Shown: piece by piece, positions 17,667 through 27,903 of the stretch
Layout of the letters: every line of letters begins with the position of its first letter
Position numbering within the stretch: position 1 is the first letter of the stretch
Assembly: GCF_021611515.1 (NCBI RefSeq)
Contig: NZ_CP090960.1
Coordinates: forward strand, 2,896,001 to 2,960,000
Source of the DNA: Mariluticola halotolerans
GTDB taxonomy: Bacteria; Pseudomonadota; Alphaproteobacteria; Rhizobiales; Devosiaceae
Reading direction: 5' to 3'
DNA: 64,000 bases
Position numbers and translations under genes: made by a program
Notes under the pieces: generated by a model
What the model was told of the DNA's origin: nothing
The model's database searches: none
What the model saw: the letters and a program-made list of their open reading frames with translations, nothing else

Positions 17667-18671
17667 TTAATGATGCTGGTTTCGGTCGCTATTGTCTTCG
17701 CGCAACATGGCTTCCATGAGTTCGCGCAGCTTTTTATTGGTCTCGCCCTGTTCGATGATGTGCTTGCGCAAATCATCCTGTTCGGCACGGATATGCTTGA
17801 CCAGTCCATCAATGCCGCGAGCCAGCTCAGCCATGGCGCGAATGGCGTTTTGCGACGAGTTCGAGCTTTGCATGGTGGTGCCGAGCCTGTCGAACATGGC
17901 CTGCATGTCCGAACCCGAGACGCCAAGGCCGGAGGCCTGCATGGCGGTCATGGGGTGGTCAAGTTCGGTCATCGAGGCCATCCAGTCTTCCAGATCGGTA
18001 TAGAACGCGTTTTGCGACTGGCCGGTCTGCAGGTCGAGAAAGCCAAGGATCAGCGAGCCTGTGAGGCCGAACAGCGAGGACGAGAAGGCTGTACCCATGC
18101 CGCTTAGCGGAGCCTGAAGGCCCTGTTTGAGCGTGCCGAACAAATCGCCGGCATCGCCTGCGGTCACATCCAGACCCTGAATGACGGTGGAGACAGACCC
18201 AACGGTCTGTAACAGGCCATAAAAGGTGCCGAGCAGGCCGAGGAAAACCAGAAGGCCGGTCAGATAGCGCGAGGTTTCCTTGGCTTCATCGAGGCGAAAG
18301 CCAACAGAATCAAGGATGGAGCGCATGGCCTGCGGGGTGATCACCGCCTCGCCCAGCCGATCCCGCATGATCCCGGCAACGGGCGCCAGCAGAACGGGTG
18401 GTTTGTCATTGGCGTCGGGAATGCCGTCCTGCAGCGAGTTGACCCAGCGCACTTCGGGGAACAGGCGGATCACCTGGCGGAAGCTGAGCAGGATGCCAAT
18501 CGCCAGCACAAACAGGATCAGCCCGTTGATGAAGGGGTTGGACCAGAAGGCCACCAGCAATTGCGGCGACAGGATTACCCCGAGCAACCCCACAAGGATC
18601 AGAAATACGACGATCTTGACCAGATAGAGGGTCGGGCTGGCAAGGTGATAGGGATCATAACTATCAGACAT
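17667..18671 (-). CDS. MotA/TolQ/ExbB-like proton-channel protein
   Basis: A 334-residue membrane protein. Spans lie at residues ~17-40 and ~43-65. The later pair includes the family core FLGLLGTFYGLLQTVGSV and a span near GTAFSSSLFGLTGSLILGFLDL. The C-terminal ~80 residues are charged and helical (KHIRAEQDDLRKHIIEQGE). The ATG at 18671 has a GGAGGAAG ribosome site; the upstream in-frame extension MCCTQPEEACF is unlikely. It pairs with the MotB/OmpA-like gene just downstream. By family the pair couples proton flow to movement or force on the envelope. Confidence 0.8.
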   Translation of the reverse strand: MSDSYDPYHLASPTLYLVKIVVFLILVGLLGVILSPQLLVAFWSNPFINGLILFVLAIGILLSFRQVIRLFPEVRWVNSLQDGIPDANDKPPVLLAPVAGIMRDRLGEAVITPQAMRSILDSVGFRLDEAKETSRYLTGLLVFLGLLGTFYGLLQTVGSVSTVIQGLDVTAGDAGDLFGTLKQGLQAPLSGMGTAFSSSLFGLTGSLILGFLDLQTGQSQNAFYTDLEDWMASMTELDHPMTAMQASGLGVSGSDMQAMFDRLGTTMQSSNSSQNAIRAMAELARGIDGLVKHIRAEQDDLRKHIIEQGETNKKLRELMEAMLREDNSDRNQHH

Positions 18672-18774
18672 GGCGAAACACGCTTCCTCCGGCTGGGTGC
18701 AGCACAAGAGTAGTCAGAGCAATCTGGCGTGACAATGGCTATTCAGCCGCTTCCCAAAGGCAAACGGCCTAAAA

Positions 18775-19566
18775 TCAGCCGACGGTGCGGATCGCCTTGT
18801 GTAAAGCGGTGTGAATCTGCTCGTTGGCGGCGATGATTTCGCCGTTGACCAGACTGTTCGGTTTGCCGGCGTAATCGCTGTGGAATCCGCCAGCCTCGCG
18901 TACCAGCAACATGCCCGCGGCAATATCCCAGGGCTTCAGGCCCGCTTCCCAATAGCCGTCAAACCGTCCGGCGGCCGTCCAGGCAAGGTCGAGCGCCGCA
19001 GAACCAGTGCGGCGGATGCCGGCAACAGCGGGGGAGATATGGGCCAGTTGTTTCAGCGTGCGCGCGTCGTCGGCCGTGCCGGTCAGCTTGATGCCGCAGG
19101 CGATCACACCATCAGAAAGATTTTTGCGGCCCGCCACGCGCAGACGCTTGTTGTTCATCCATGCACCACCGCCCTTTTCGGCGGTGAACAATTCGTCGGT
19201 CACCGGATTATAGACGACACCTGCCACCAGTTCCCCATTGCGCTCCAGCGCAATGGAAACGGCAAACAGGGGGATGGCGTGCAGAAAATTGGTGGTGCCA
19301 TCGAGCGGATCGACCAGCCAGCGGTGCTGCCCGTCCGTGCCTTTCACCTCGCCGCCTTCTTCCATCAGAAAGGAATAGGTGGGGCGGGCTTTTGTCAGTT
19401 CCTCGAAAACCACTTCCTCGGCTTGCCGGTCGGCATTGGAGACGAAATCAGCGGGGCCCTTGCGGCTGACCTGCAGGTTCTCAATCTCGCCGAAATCGCG
19501 GGTGAGGGAGCGGCCTGCCTTGTGAGCGGCCTGCACCATGATGTTGAGAAGAGCCGAACGGGCCAT
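18775..19566 (-). CDS. Inositol monophosphatase family protein
   Basis: A 263-residue Mg-dependent phosphatase. Metal-ligand motifs are EE at residues 69-70, DPLDGTTNF at 86-94, and the C-terminal WDIAAGMLLVREAGG. The family removes phosphate from myo-inositol 1-phosphate or related sugars; SuhB of E. coli belongs here and also acts in rRNA antitermination. The start at 19566 gives MARSALLNIMVQAAHKAGR, as in homologues. It lies downstream of efp. Confidence 0.9.
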   Translation of the reverse strand: MARSALLNIMVQAAHKAGRSLTRDFGEIENLQVSRKGPADFVSNADRQAEEVVFEELTKARPTYSFLMEEGGEVKGTDGQHRWLVDPLDGTTNFLHAIPLFAVSIALERNGELVAGVVYNPVTDELFTAEKGGGAWMNNKRLRVAGRKNLSDGVIACGIKLTGTADDARTLKQLAHISPAVAGIRRTGSAALDLAWTAAGRFDGYWEAGLKPWDIAAGMLLVREAGGFHSDYAGKPNSLVNGEIIAANEQIHTALHKAIRTVG

Positions 19567-19682
19567 GACAATTGCTTTCGGTTGACGAGGGTAAACAAGG
19601 CGCGGTGCCGGTGTTCCCGGCAAACCGCCCCATGGTATCTTTCAAATGCAGGCCGGGTTTCCCCCCGGCCCCGCGACAGCTG

Positions 19683-20246
19683 CTATTCAGCGCGCTTCAG
19701 ATAGGTGACTTCTTCTGTATCAACGACGATCTTTTCGCCCTGGGACACAAAGGGCGGCACCATGACCTTGACGCCATTCTCCAGAATGGCAGGCTTGAAC
19801 GAGTTCGCAGCCGTCTGGCCCTTGACCACAGGCTCCGTCTCGGTGATTTCGAGGGTCACCTGGCTGGGCAGTTTCACGCCAAGCGGGGTTTCTTCGTACA
19901 TTTCCACGGTCACGGTCATGCCGTCCTGCAAAAATGCCACGCGTTCGCCAACGAAATCCTTGGCCAGATTGATCTGCTCGTAGCTTTCCTGATCCATGAA
20001 TACCAGGCTGTCGCCCTCGGCATAAAGAAACTGGAAGTCTTTTTGCTCAAGCTGCACGCGTTCAACGGTTTCAGCGGAGCGGAAACGCTCGTTGAGCTTG
20101 GTGCCGCCAATAATGGCTTTCAGTTCGACCTGAGCGTAAGCGCCGCCCTTGCCGGGTTTGACGTGATCGGTCTTGACCGCCACCCAAAGGCGATCCTGAT
20201 GCATGATCACATTGCCAATGCGAATTTCGTTGCCGTTGATTTTCAT
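19683..20246 (-). CDS. efp: Translation elongation factor P
   Basis: A 187-residue protein, full EF-P length with three beta-barrel domains. EF-P binds stalled ribosomes at polyproline stretches. The modification loop PGKGGAY has Lys33, the residue beta-lysylated in enterobacteria. This window holds no modification enzyme. The target is relevant here because this region encodes several proline-rich proteins, such as TolA and the 751-residue protein. Confidence 0.95.
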   Translation of the reverse strand: MKINGNEIRIGNVIMHQDRLWVAVKTDHVKPGKGGAYAQVELKAIIGGTKLNERFRSAETVERVQLEQKDFQFLYAEGDSLVFMDQESYEQINLAKDFVGERVAFLQDGMTVTVEMYEETPLGVKLPSQVTLEITETEPVVKGQTAANSFKPAILENGVKVMVPPFVSQGEKIVVDTEEVTYLKRAE

Positions 20247-20327
20247 GATTTTCGGACTTTTCCTGCAAACGGCCCGCGCGGGCCAAATCTCTAATTGGCG
20301 CGCTTTTGCCTCAGATTGGGCTCTGGT

Positions 20328-21305
20328 TCAAGGTTTTAGTGATTCTGCGGCCTCTGGCGGCTTGCTCGGCCAGAAGCGGGCGCGCTCTTCGGCGGCTGCA
20401 AGATCGCTGGCTGAAATCGAAATCAGCAGCTTGTCGAGGGTGGGGTCAGTCAATCCCTGACGGCGGGCAAGGGACCGCCACATGGCGGCTGTCTGCAAGT
20501 CGAGCTCAACGCCCTCACCGGATGCATAAAGCTTGGCCAGACGGTTCTGGGCCACGGGGCTGCCAATATTGGCGGCCCGGTCATACCAGGCAACCGCCTC
20601 CTCGATATTTTTCTCCACACCCCGGCCCAGATAGAGCAGGGTGGCGTAATCGACCAATGCCGGCCCATAACCCTGTTGTGCTGCCAGATGGATCTGTTCG
20701 GCGCCGGCCTCGGGCATGGGCGGTGTGCCCGCGCCCTCCATCAGTACGACGCCATAATCATATTGCGCCTCGGGTAGCAGGGCTTCGGCCGCTTCTTTCA
20801 AAAGGGCGGTGGCCTTTATCAGATTGGGCTCGGCATAGAGCCCTTCCACGTGCAGCAGCGCCAGATTGTATTTGGCTTCGGGATGGCCTTTTTCGGCGGC
20901 CTTTTTGAAAAGTTCGGCGGCTTTCTTGCGGTCCTTGGGCACGCCACGACCATTTTGATACATCATGGCCAGTTCAAATGTTCCGGCCGTGTCGCCATTC
21001 TTGTCGGCCAGCGCATACCAGCTGGAAGCGCGGGCAGGGTTCTGCGCCACACCCAATCCTTGCGCGTAGATCTCGGCAATCAGGGTCTGGGCCGGGGCGT
21101 CATCCTGTTCGGCGCGCGGCAATGCAAGGCTCAGCGCTGTCAGGTAATAACCGCGCTGGAAGGCGCCATAGGCTTCATCAACCGGTTGGCGGGGGCCGAA
21201 AATTTCCTCGCTGATGGCCGTTGCGTCAGCCGTGCTCTGGGCATGCGCGAGAACGGGTACACCTAGCACAAGGCCAGCCAGCAGCAGGGCACGGGCAATC
21301 TTCAT
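20328..21305 (-). CDS. Secreted Sel1-repeat protein
   Basis: A 325-residue protein. A signal peptide (MKIARALLLAGLVLGVPVLAHA) is followed by about five Sel1-type repeats (for example GRGVPKDRKKAAELFKKAAEKG and ASGEGVELDLQTA), which form a solenoid for protein contacts. Periplasmic by prediction. Its start overlaps the end of the ThiE-like gene by 4 bases, so they are co-translated. No enzymatic motif is seen. Confidence 0.85.
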   Translation of the reverse strand: MKIARALLLAGLVLGVPVLAHAQSTADATAISEEIFGPRQPVDEAYGAFQRGYYLTALSLALPRAEQDDAPAQTLIAEIYAQGLGVAQNPARASSWYALADKNGDTAGTFELAMMYQNGRGVPKDRKKAAELFKKAAEKGHPEAKYNLALLHVEGLYAEPNLIKATALLKEAAEALLPEAQYDYGVVLMEGAGTPPMPEAGAEQIHLAAQQGYGPALVDYATLLYLGRGVEKNIEEAVAWYDRAANIGSPVAQNRLAKLYASGEGVELDLQTAAMWRSLARRQGLTDPTLDKLLISISASDLAAAEERARFWPSKPPEAAESLKP

Positions 21306-21913
21306 TCGGCGTCTTCGAGCGTTTCAGCGATGGCGGAAAGGGTGGCGGCGGGGCCTTCAGCGGTCAGCCATGTGCTGGGGGCGATGGCCACAAACTCGCA
21401 TCCTTCCGCATCGACATCGTCAAGGGTTGCATCGGGATTGGAATAGACGGCGGGCACTTCAAAGGTTTCGGACCACCAGCGCGCTTCTTCGCGGGCGGTG
21501 GGGTCGCGGTCGCCCTGTCCCTCAATCGGGCCGAAGAACATGTAATCAGCGCCCGCTTCTGCCTTGGTCATGGCGTCATGGCGCGAATGCAGTTCGCCCG
21601 CGCCCACGATCATGTCGGGTTTCAGCATTTCGAGCGCTTCGCGAAAGGCATTGATGCCGCTGGTGATATGCACACCGTCGGCACCGATGGATTTGGCAAG
21701 GGCGGGCATATTGTCCAGCAGCACGGCGCAGCCGGCGTCCTGGGCGATGGGCAGAATAGCGCGGGCCAGTTCCTCATATTCCTCTTCGCTGCGTTTGCCG
21801 CGTGTCAGCAGCAGCGCCGAGACATAGGTGGCATCAATCGCTTCACCAAGCTGTGCCGGGAAGGTTTCGATATCGGCATTCTGGGGCGCGATGAGAAAAA
21901 TCTGCGTGTTCAT
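21302..21913 (-). CDS. ThiE-like protein lacking key catalytic motifs
   Basis: A 203-residue protein with the thiamine-phosphate synthase TIM-barrel pattern: GADGVHI and GAGELHSRHDAMTKAEAGADYMFFGP align with the family. The substrate residues are altered. The usual QxRxK on strand 2 reads LLTRGK, and the Asn-Asp pair reads LLDN. It is not part of the thiamine cluster at 59.5-63.8 kb. It may be a non-catalytic or repurposed paralogue; thiE activity is not supported. It sits between an SH3 protein and the Sel1 gene. Confidence 0.7.
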   Translation of the reverse strand: MNTQIFLIAPQNADIETFPAQLGEAIDATYVSALLLTRGKRSEEEYEELARAILPIAQDAGCAVLLDNMPALAKSIGADGVHITSGINAFREALEMLKPDMIVGAGELHSRHDAMTKAEAGADYMFFGPIEGQGDRDPTAREEARWWSETFEVPAVYSNPDATLDDVDAEGCEFVAIAPSTWLTAEGPAATLSAIAETLEDAE

Positions 21914-22020
21914 GATGTTCCTGAGGGTTCAGCTTTGCGCGTGAAATTTGACGACAAAAAGGACACCGGCGATTTTGCTGCCGGCTGGAAGCCCTTGTCC
22001 GCCTGGGCGGACTTTTAAAA

Positions 22021-22620
22021 CTATTGGCTGCAGGGGCTGAAAGTGCCCGCTACATCGGCGCTATCCGTACACAGAATACCGCCCCACTGAAAGCCGGTCT
22101 TGCCGTCATACTGAATTTCGAACCAGTCGTATCCATTGAAGGTCACGCCGCTATTGCGCAGCAGTTTGACCGGCTGTCCCTCGGTGAGGCTGTCGGTCTG
22201 GTCGAATGTCATCCCCGGTCCGGTGCGTACCTTGCCACCCCAGGATTGCCCGGCAATGTTGAGATCGCCCATTGCGTTCATGCCTTTATCGGGCAGGCAG
22301 ACCATGGGTTCACTGCCGTTATCCTCGAGGAAGGCGACATGGTCCTTGCCGAAAAAGCGCAAGCCATCTTTCTCGTAAAAGAAATTCTCTTTTCTCCAGT
22401 ATCCGGGCAGGCTGTCGGTGCGGGCGAGGGAGGGATCAACCATCTCGCCAACGGAGATATCCAACTCGGCCTGATCGGGCGTGGCCGGGTTGATGGCGAA
22501 GCTGTAGCTGATATCTCCGGCGACGCAGACGAATGCCGCGGCGTCATCCGCGAGCGCTGGGCCCGTCAGCATGGCTGCCGCCACGAGGGCTAAAGCAAGA
22601 CGTGGCGGTTGCACGCTCAT
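22021..22620 (-). CDS. Secreted SH3-domain protein, possibly MliC-like N-terminal region
   Basis: A 199-residue exported protein. Signal peptide to about residue 24 (LVAAAMLTGPALADD). The first half (FVCVAGDISYSF... to EPMVC) has paired cysteines and a pattern resembling lysozyme-inhibitor MliC domains, a weak likeness. The second half is a bacterial SH3 domain (VRTGPGMTFDQTDSLTEGQPVKLL ... GYDWFEIQYDGKTGF), which commonly binds cell-wall peptides. Its start is 17 bases after the pgk stop. Confidence 0.7.
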   Translation of the reverse strand: MSVQPPRLALALVAAAMLTGPALADDAAAFVCVAGDISYSFAINPATPDQAELDISVGEMVDPSLARTDSLPGYWRKENFFYEKDGLRFFGKDHVAFLEDNGSEPMVCLPDKGMNAMGDLNIAGQSWGGKVRTGPGMTFDQTDSLTEGQPVKLLRNSGVTFNGYDWFEIQYDGKTGFQWGGILCTDSADVAGTFSPCSQ

Positions 22621-22637
22621 GGACGCCTCTTTTGGTT

Positions 22638-23840
22638 TTATGCAGCGGTCAGGGCGGTGATGCCGGGCAATTCCTTGCCTTCCATCCATTCCAGAAATGC
22701 CCCGCCAGCGGTTGAGACATAGGTGAAGTCGTCCTTGACCTTTGCGTGGGCGAGAGCGGATACGGTGTCCCCGCCCCCGGCGACCGAAATCAGGTGGCCG
22801 TCATGAGTGCGTTTGGCGGCGTGGCGGGCCACTTCCACCGTGCCGGTATCAAAGGGGGGCAGCTCGAATGCACCCAGCGGGCCATTCCAGATCAGGGTCC
22901 TGGCTTCGTCGATCGCGCCCTTGATGCGTTCGATCGAGGCGGGGCCGACATCAAGGATCATGCCGTCCGGGTCCATGGCATCAAGGCCATAGTGCCGATG
23001 CGGCGCATTGGCCTCGAAGTGCCAGGCGACACAGGCGTCAACCGGCAGAATGATCGAGCAGCGGGCGTCATTGGCCTTTTCCATGATGCGATTGGCGGTT
23101 TCCGCCAGATCCTTCTCGCATAGGGAATTGCCCACCCCGATGCCCATGGCATAAAGGAAGGTATTGGCCATGCCGCCGCCAATCACCAGCGCTTCGACCC
23201 GGGTGACAAGGTTTTCCAAAAGGTCGATCTTGGAGGACACTTTTGCACCACCGACAAGGGCAATTACCGGCTTTTGCGGCTTGCCGAGACCGGCTTCAAG
23301 GGCGGTGAGTTCCGCCTGCATGGCGCGGCCGGCGGCTGCGGGCAGCAAATGGGCCACGGCCTCGGTCGAGGCATGAGCCCGGTGCGCGGCCGAGAAGGCA
23401 TCATTGACGTAAATATCACCGAGGGAAGCCATGCGTTTGGCCAGTTCGGTGTCATTGGCCTCTTCACCGGGATGGAAGCGGGTGTTCTCAAGAACAAGAA
23501 CACTGCCGTCTTCGGCCGCTTCAATGGCCTTGGCGGCGGCGCTGACATCGGTCCAGTCGGTGGCCACAAAAATCACCGGGCGGTGCACCAGCGCTTCAAC
23601 AGCGTCAACGGTCACCTTCAACGACATTTCCGGGTTCACCTTGCCCTTGGGGCGGCCGAAATGGGAGAGCAGGATCGCCTTGCCACCGACCTTGGTGATG
23701 TCCCGGAGGGTAGGCACCAGCCGTTCGATCCGGGTGGCGTCGCTGACCTTGCCGTCATTGACCGGGACATTGAGGTCGGCACGCACGAGCACGCGTTTGC
23801 CCTTGAGATCGAAATCGTCGAGGGTTTTGAATTTTGCCAT
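22638..23840 (-). CDS. pgk: Phosphoglycerate kinase
   Basis: A 400-residue glycolytic kinase that makes 3-phosphoglycerate and ATP from 1,3-bisphosphoglycerate. The N-terminus KRVLVRADLNVPVNDGKV and the RPKG block, then the nucleotide site (LVGGAKVSSKI) and the C-terminal GGGDTVSAL are all conserved. It follows marC in a tkt-gap-marC-pgk array on the minus strand. In many relatives fba follows pgk; here it does not. Confidence 0.96.
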   Translation of the reverse strand: MAKFKTLDDFDLKGKRVLVRADLNVPVNDGKVSDATRIERLVPTLRDITKVGGKAILLSHFGRPKGKVNPEMSLKVTVDAVEALVHRPVIFVATDWTDVSAAAKAIEAAEDGSVLVLENTRFHPGEEANDTELAKRMASLGDIYVNDAFSAAHRAHASTEAVAHLLPAAAGRAMQAELTALEAGLGKPQKPVIALVGGAKVSSKIDLLENLVTRVEALVIGGGMANTFLYAMGIGVGNSLCEKDLAETANRIMEKANDARCSIILPVDACVAWHFEANAPHRHYGLDAMDPDGMILDVGPASIERIKGAIDEARTLIWNGPLGAFELPPFDTGTVEVARHAAKRTHDGHLISVAGGGDTVSALAHAKVKDDFTYVSTAGGAFLEWMEGKELPGITALTAA

Positions 23841-23859
23841 AAGAAGGCTCTCCGTTGTT

Positions 23860-24504
23860 TTAGCCGCCGTTAATCAGAAGGGTTTGGTTGATCCATCCGA
23901 GATCGGCAAAGGCGTTCAGGACGGCATCGACAGCAACCGCTGCCAGCACCATGCCCATGACGCGCGAAATGATGCTTTCACCGCCGCTGCCGATAAGCTT
24001 GTTGATCGGCGCTGCCGCGAGCATAAACAATAGCGTGATTATCAGCACAGCACCCAGCACTAATGCTGTCACGATCTGATCGGCAACAGAGAAACGGTTA
24101 TTATCTGTCAGCAGAACAACCGCCAGCAGGGCACCGGGGCCGGCAATCGAGGGCATGGCCAGGGGAAAGACCGCGCTTTGCATATGGTCCTTGGGGATGT
24201 CTTCCATCTCACCGGCCGATTTGGGCTGGCCGAAGATCATGGTCAGGGCGAATAGCAGCAATATGATGCCCCCCGCGATCTGGAACGAGACCAGAGAGAT
24301 ATCCATTGCCTCGAGCAGGAACTGACCGAATATCAAAAAGAACAGCAAAACGGCGGCGGCCACAATAATGGCGCGTATCGCGACAGCCCGGCGCTGGGCT
24401 GCGGCAAGGCCAGCTGTTGCGGCAATAAATACCGGCACGGTGCCAATGGGGTCAACGACGACCCATAAAGTTACAAAGCTGCGTATTAACTCGCCCAGGT
24501 CCAT
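23860..24504 (-). CDS. MarC family membrane protein
   Basis: A 214-residue, six-span protein. The N-terminus SFVTLWVVVDPIGTVPVF and AMPSIAGPGALLAVVLLT are the MarC/YhgN hallmarks. The family is widespread with no proven transport role; an antibiotic link was withdrawn. It separates gap from pgk in the sugar-phosphate cluster. Confidence 0.87.
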   Translation of the reverse strand: MDLGELIRSFVTLWVVVDPIGTVPVFIAATAGLAAAQRRAVAIRAIIVAAAVLLFFLIFGQFLLEAMDISLVSFQIAGGIILLLFALTMIFGQPKSAGEMEDIPKDHMQSAVFPLAMPSIAGPGALLAVVLLTDNNRFSVADQIVTALVLGAVLIITLLFMLAAAPINKLIGSGGESIISRVMGMVLAAVAVDAVLNAFADLGWINQTLLINGG

Positions 24505-24652
24505 GAATGGGTGACCTTCTGTTGAAAATCCTGCTTAAAGCACGACTATGCCAGAACCTGCCTCAAAGTGAAGCAACAGTTTGTCAAGAATACGCATATT
24601 GCGCTCGCGGCAATGGCCGCAAGCGCTTGGAAGTGGCAGGTTAGAGCGGCAA

Positions 24653-25663
24653 TTAGAGCGTTTTGCCAATCACAACGGCTGTGTCTGCCATGCGGTTGGA
24701 GAAGCCCCATTCATTGTCGTACCAGCTCATCACATGCACGAACTTGCCGCCAACCACTTTGGTCTGCTGGGCGGCAAAGTTTGATGATGTGGGGTCATGA
24801 TTGAAATCGGTCGAGACCTTGGCCTCGTCGTCATATTCAAAAATGCCCTTCAAACGGCTGGTGTCGGCAGCGGCCTTGGCGATCTTGTTGATCTCTTCAA
24901 CACTGGTTTCGCGCTTGGCGAGGAAGGTGAGGTCAACCACCGAGACATTCGGTGTCGGCACGCGAACCGATGCGCCATCCAGCTTGCCTTCAAGTTCAGG
25001 CAAAACCAGACCGAGCGCCTTGGCAGCGCCGGTCGAGGTTGGGATCATCGACAAGGCTGCGGCGCGGGCGCGGTAGAGATCCTTGTGCATGGTGTCCAGC
25101 GTCGGCTGGTCGCCGGTATAGGAATGCACGGTGGTCATGAAGCCGTATTCAATGCCAACGCCTTCATTGAGCACCTTGGCCAGCGGCGCCAGACAGTTGG
25201 TGGTGCACGAACCGTTCGAGATCACCAGGTGATCCTTGGTGATCTGGTCTTCGTTGACGCCCATGACGACGGTGATATCGGCGCCGGATGCCGGGGCAGA
25301 TACCAGAACGCGCTTGGCGCCGGCCTCGAGATGGAAAGCGGCCTTGTCGCGGGCGGTGAAAATGCCGGTGCATTCCATGGCCACGTCAATGTTCAGCTCA
25401 GCCCAGGGCAGTTCCTTGGGGTCGCGGATGGCATAGACCTTCATCGGCCCACGGCCCACGTCAATGGTGTCACCATCGACTTTCACCGTGCCGGGAAACT
25501 TGCCGTGAACCGAGTCATAGCGGATCAGATGCGCATTGGTTTCCACCGGACCCAGATCGTTGATCGCGACGACTTCAATGTCAGTGCGGCCGGATTCGAT
25601 GATGGCGCGCAGGATATTGCGGCCGATGCGGCCAAAGCCATTGATAGCGACGCGAACGGTCAT
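24653..25663 (-). CDS. gap: Glyceraldehyde-3-phosphate dehydrogenase, type I
   Basis: A 336-residue NAD-dependent enzyme of glycolysis. It starts [16 protein letters not shown] (Rossmann motif), with the catalytic-Cys block [13 protein letters not shown] at about residue 154 and the sugar-phosphate site [22 protein letters not shown] is the conserved end. It lies 47 bases downstream of tkt and is likely co-transcribed. Confidence 0.96.
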   Translation of the reverse strand: MTVRVAINGFGRIGRNILRAIIESGRTDIEVVAINDLGPVETNAHLIRYDSVHGKFPGTVKVDGDTIDVGRGPMKVYAIRDPKELPWAELNIDVAMECTGIFTARDKAAFHLEAGAKRVLVSAPASGADITVVMGVNEDQITKDHLVISNGSCTTNCLAPLAKVLNEGVGIEYGFMTTVHSYTGDQPTLDTMHKDLYRARAAALSMIPTSTGAAKALGLVLPELEGKLDGASVRVPTPNVSVVDLTFLAKRETSVEEINKIAKAAADTSRLKGIFEYDDEAKVSTDFNHDPTSSNFAAQQTKVVGGKFVHVMSWYDNEWGFSNRMADTAVVIGKTL

Positions 25664-25710
25664 GGTAAGTGCTCCTGAAAATTGGCTAACCGGAAGATTG
25701 CGAGTGTTTC

Positions 25711-27690
25711 TTACAACCGGGACGTGACAGCTTCAACTATTGCCTTGCTGGTGATGTTAAAATGCTCGAACAGCGTGCCGGCCGGTGCGGATGCACCAAA
25801 GCTGTCCATGCCGATGAAGACGCCATCTTCACCCATGAACCGTTCCCAGCCCTGCTGCACACCTGCTTCAACCGCAACCCGCAGTTTCGGCGTGCCGATG
25901 ATCTGTTTGCGATAGGCCTTGTCCTGGGCAAAGAAAAGCTCATGGCAGGGCACGGAGACCACGCGGGCGGAAATACCCTGCTGTTCCAGTTCAGTGCGGG
26001 CGGCAACCGCGATCTCGACTTCCGAACCGGAGGCGAAAATGGCCACATCGGCATTGGCGTCACCGGCCAGCAGATAGGCGCCACGGGCACACAGATTGTC
26101 TTTTTCAAAGCTGGCGCGCACGGCGGCGACGTTCTGGCGGGTGAGCGCGAGAATGCTCGGGCCTTCGGTGCGTTCCAGCGCCAATTGCCAGCATTCGGCG
26201 GTTTCGGTGGCGTCCGCTGGGCGATATACATCGATATTGGGCATGGCGCGCAGCGAGGCGAGGTGCTCGACCGGCTGATGGGTGGGGCCATCTTCGCCCA
26301 CACCGATGGAATCATGGGTCATCACATGGATGGCGCGAATGCCCATCAAGGCCGCCAGACGGATTGAGGGGCGGCAATAATCGGAGAATACAAAGAAACC
26401 GCCGGTATAGGGCAGCAAGCCGCCATGCAGGGCGATGCCGTTGACTGCCGCGGCCATGCCATGCTCACGCACACCGTAATTGATGAAACGGCCATTGCGG
26501 TTTTCGGCGCTGAAATCTTCAAAGCCGGAGGTCTTGGTCAGGTTGGACCCGTTAAGGTCAGCGGAGCCGCCCACGGTTTCGGGCAGGATCTTGTTGATCA
26601 CCTCAAGGGCCATGTTCGAGGCCTTGCGGGTGGCCACAGCCGGCTTGTCCTTGGCCAGTTGTTCCTTGTATTCGGCAATTGCCTCATCAAAGCCGAGCGG
26701 CATCTGCCGGGCGATGCGGCGTTTGAAATCCGATGCCTGGTCGGCTTCCAGCGCCTCCAGCTTGGCTTCCCAATCCACCCGCAATTTGGTGGAGCGCAGA
26801 CCGGCCAGACGCCAGTCGTCCATGATCTGGTTGGGAATGGTGAAGGCCTCGTGGTCCCAATGCAGGTCCTTGCGGGTGCCTTCGGCTTCTTCCGCGCCGT
26901 AGGGGCCGCCATGGGCCTTGGGCTTGCCGGCGCGGGTTGGCGCGCCATAGCCAGCGGTCGTCTTGCAGGCGATGAAAGTGGGCAGGTCGCTATCCTGGGC
27001 GGCGGCAATTGCCTTGGCCACAGCTTCAGGGTCATGGCCGTCGATCTCGATCGTGTTCCAGCCATAGGCCTTGAAGCGGGCAACCTGATCGGTTGAATCG
27101 GCAAGGGAGACATAGCCATCAATGGTGATGTCATTATTGTCCCACAGCACAATCAGCTTGTTCAGCCGCAAATGACCGGCAAGGGCTGCCGCTTCGTGGC
27201 TGATGCCTTCCATCAGGCAGCCGTCGCCGACAAGCGCATAGGTGAAATGGTCGACAACGTCGTCGCCGAATTCGGCAGCAAGCTTGGCTTCTGCAATGGC
27301 CATGCCCACGGCATTGGCCACGCCCTGGCCGAGCGGGCCGGTTGTGGTTTCAATCCCGGCAGCGTGGCCATATTCGGGATGACCAGCGGTTTTGGAGCCG
27401 AGCTGGCGGAAATTCTTTATTTCCTCAATCGTCATGTCTTCATAGCCGAGCAGGTGCAACAGCGCATAAAGCAGCATGGAGCCGTGACCGGCAGAAAGAA
27501 CAAAACGGTCCCTGTTGGGCCAGTCAGGCGCCTTTGGGTCAAAACGCAGGAACTGGCTGAACAATACCGTGGCGATATCCGCGGCACCAAGGGGCAGGCC
27601 AAGGTGCCCGCTTTTTGCCTTTTCTACGGCGTCCAGAGACAAAAAACGAATGGCATTGGCCATAGCAACATGTTTGGCGTGATCGGTCAT
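25711..27690 (-). CDS. tkt: Transketolase
   Basis: A 659-residue thiamine-diphosphate enzyme of the pentose phosphate pathway that moves two-carbon units between sugar phosphates. The cofactor-binding block [14 protein letters not shown], the phosphate-site GHPEYG and the C-terminal HEPT-like [17 protein letters not shown] are present. It leads the tkt-gap-marC-pgk array and is divergent from the DUF4164-zapA genes. Confidence 0.96.
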   Translation of the reverse strand: MTDHAKHVAMANAIRFLSLDAVEKAKSGHLGLPLGAADIATVLFSQFLRFDPKAPDWPNRDRFVLSAGHGSMLLYALLHLLGYEDMTIEEIKNFRQLGSKTAGHPEYGHAAGIETTTGPLGQGVANAVGMAIAEAKLAAEFGDDVVDHFTYALVGDGCLMEGISHEAAALAGHLRLNKLIVLWDNNDITIDGYVSLADSTDQVARFKAYGWNTIEIDGHDPEAVAKAIAAAQDSDLPTFIACKTTAGYGAPTRAGKPKAHGGPYGAEEAEGTRKDLHWDHEAFTIPNQIMDDWRLAGLRSTKLRVDWEAKLEALEADQASDFKRRIARQMPLGFDEAIAEYKEQLAKDKPAVATRKASNMALEVINKILPETVGGSADLNGSNLTKTSGFEDFSAENRNGRFINYGVREHGMAAAVNGIALHGGLLPYTGGFFVFSDYCRPSIRLAALMGIRAIHVMTHDSIGVGEDGPTHQPVEHLASLRAMPNIDVYRPADATETAECWQLALERTEGPSILALTRQNVAAVRASFEKDNLCARGAYLLAGDANADVAIFASGSEVEIAVAARTELEQQGISARVVSVPCHELFFAQDKAYRKQIIGTPKLRVAVEAGVQQGWERFMGEDGVFIGMDSFGASAPAGTLFEHFNITSKAIVEAVTSRL

Positions 27691-27903
27691 GGAATTCCGC
27701 TTCTCTTAAAGGCTGCTCGACATTTGGTCGGTTCAAATTAACAGGCCAGCTATTGGCTCAAATGCGGGTGTGAGACATAACAGTTCCCGGTGATGAGTCA
27801 ATCTCGGCAGTGGTTGCCGGGCGCACTATGATGGTTGCCAAGCTGCCTTGGCTTGGGCTTAGGTGGTTTTGAAACGGATTCGAATTGATCCGAAGAGGTT
27901 ATA

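Noticed and set aside
16631-18671. Zorya-type anti-phage system (ZorA/ZorB look-alikes)
   Set aside because: The pair has the ZorAB shape, but no ZorC/ZorD or other defence gene adjoins; neighbours are an inositol monophosphatase and an ABC exporter.
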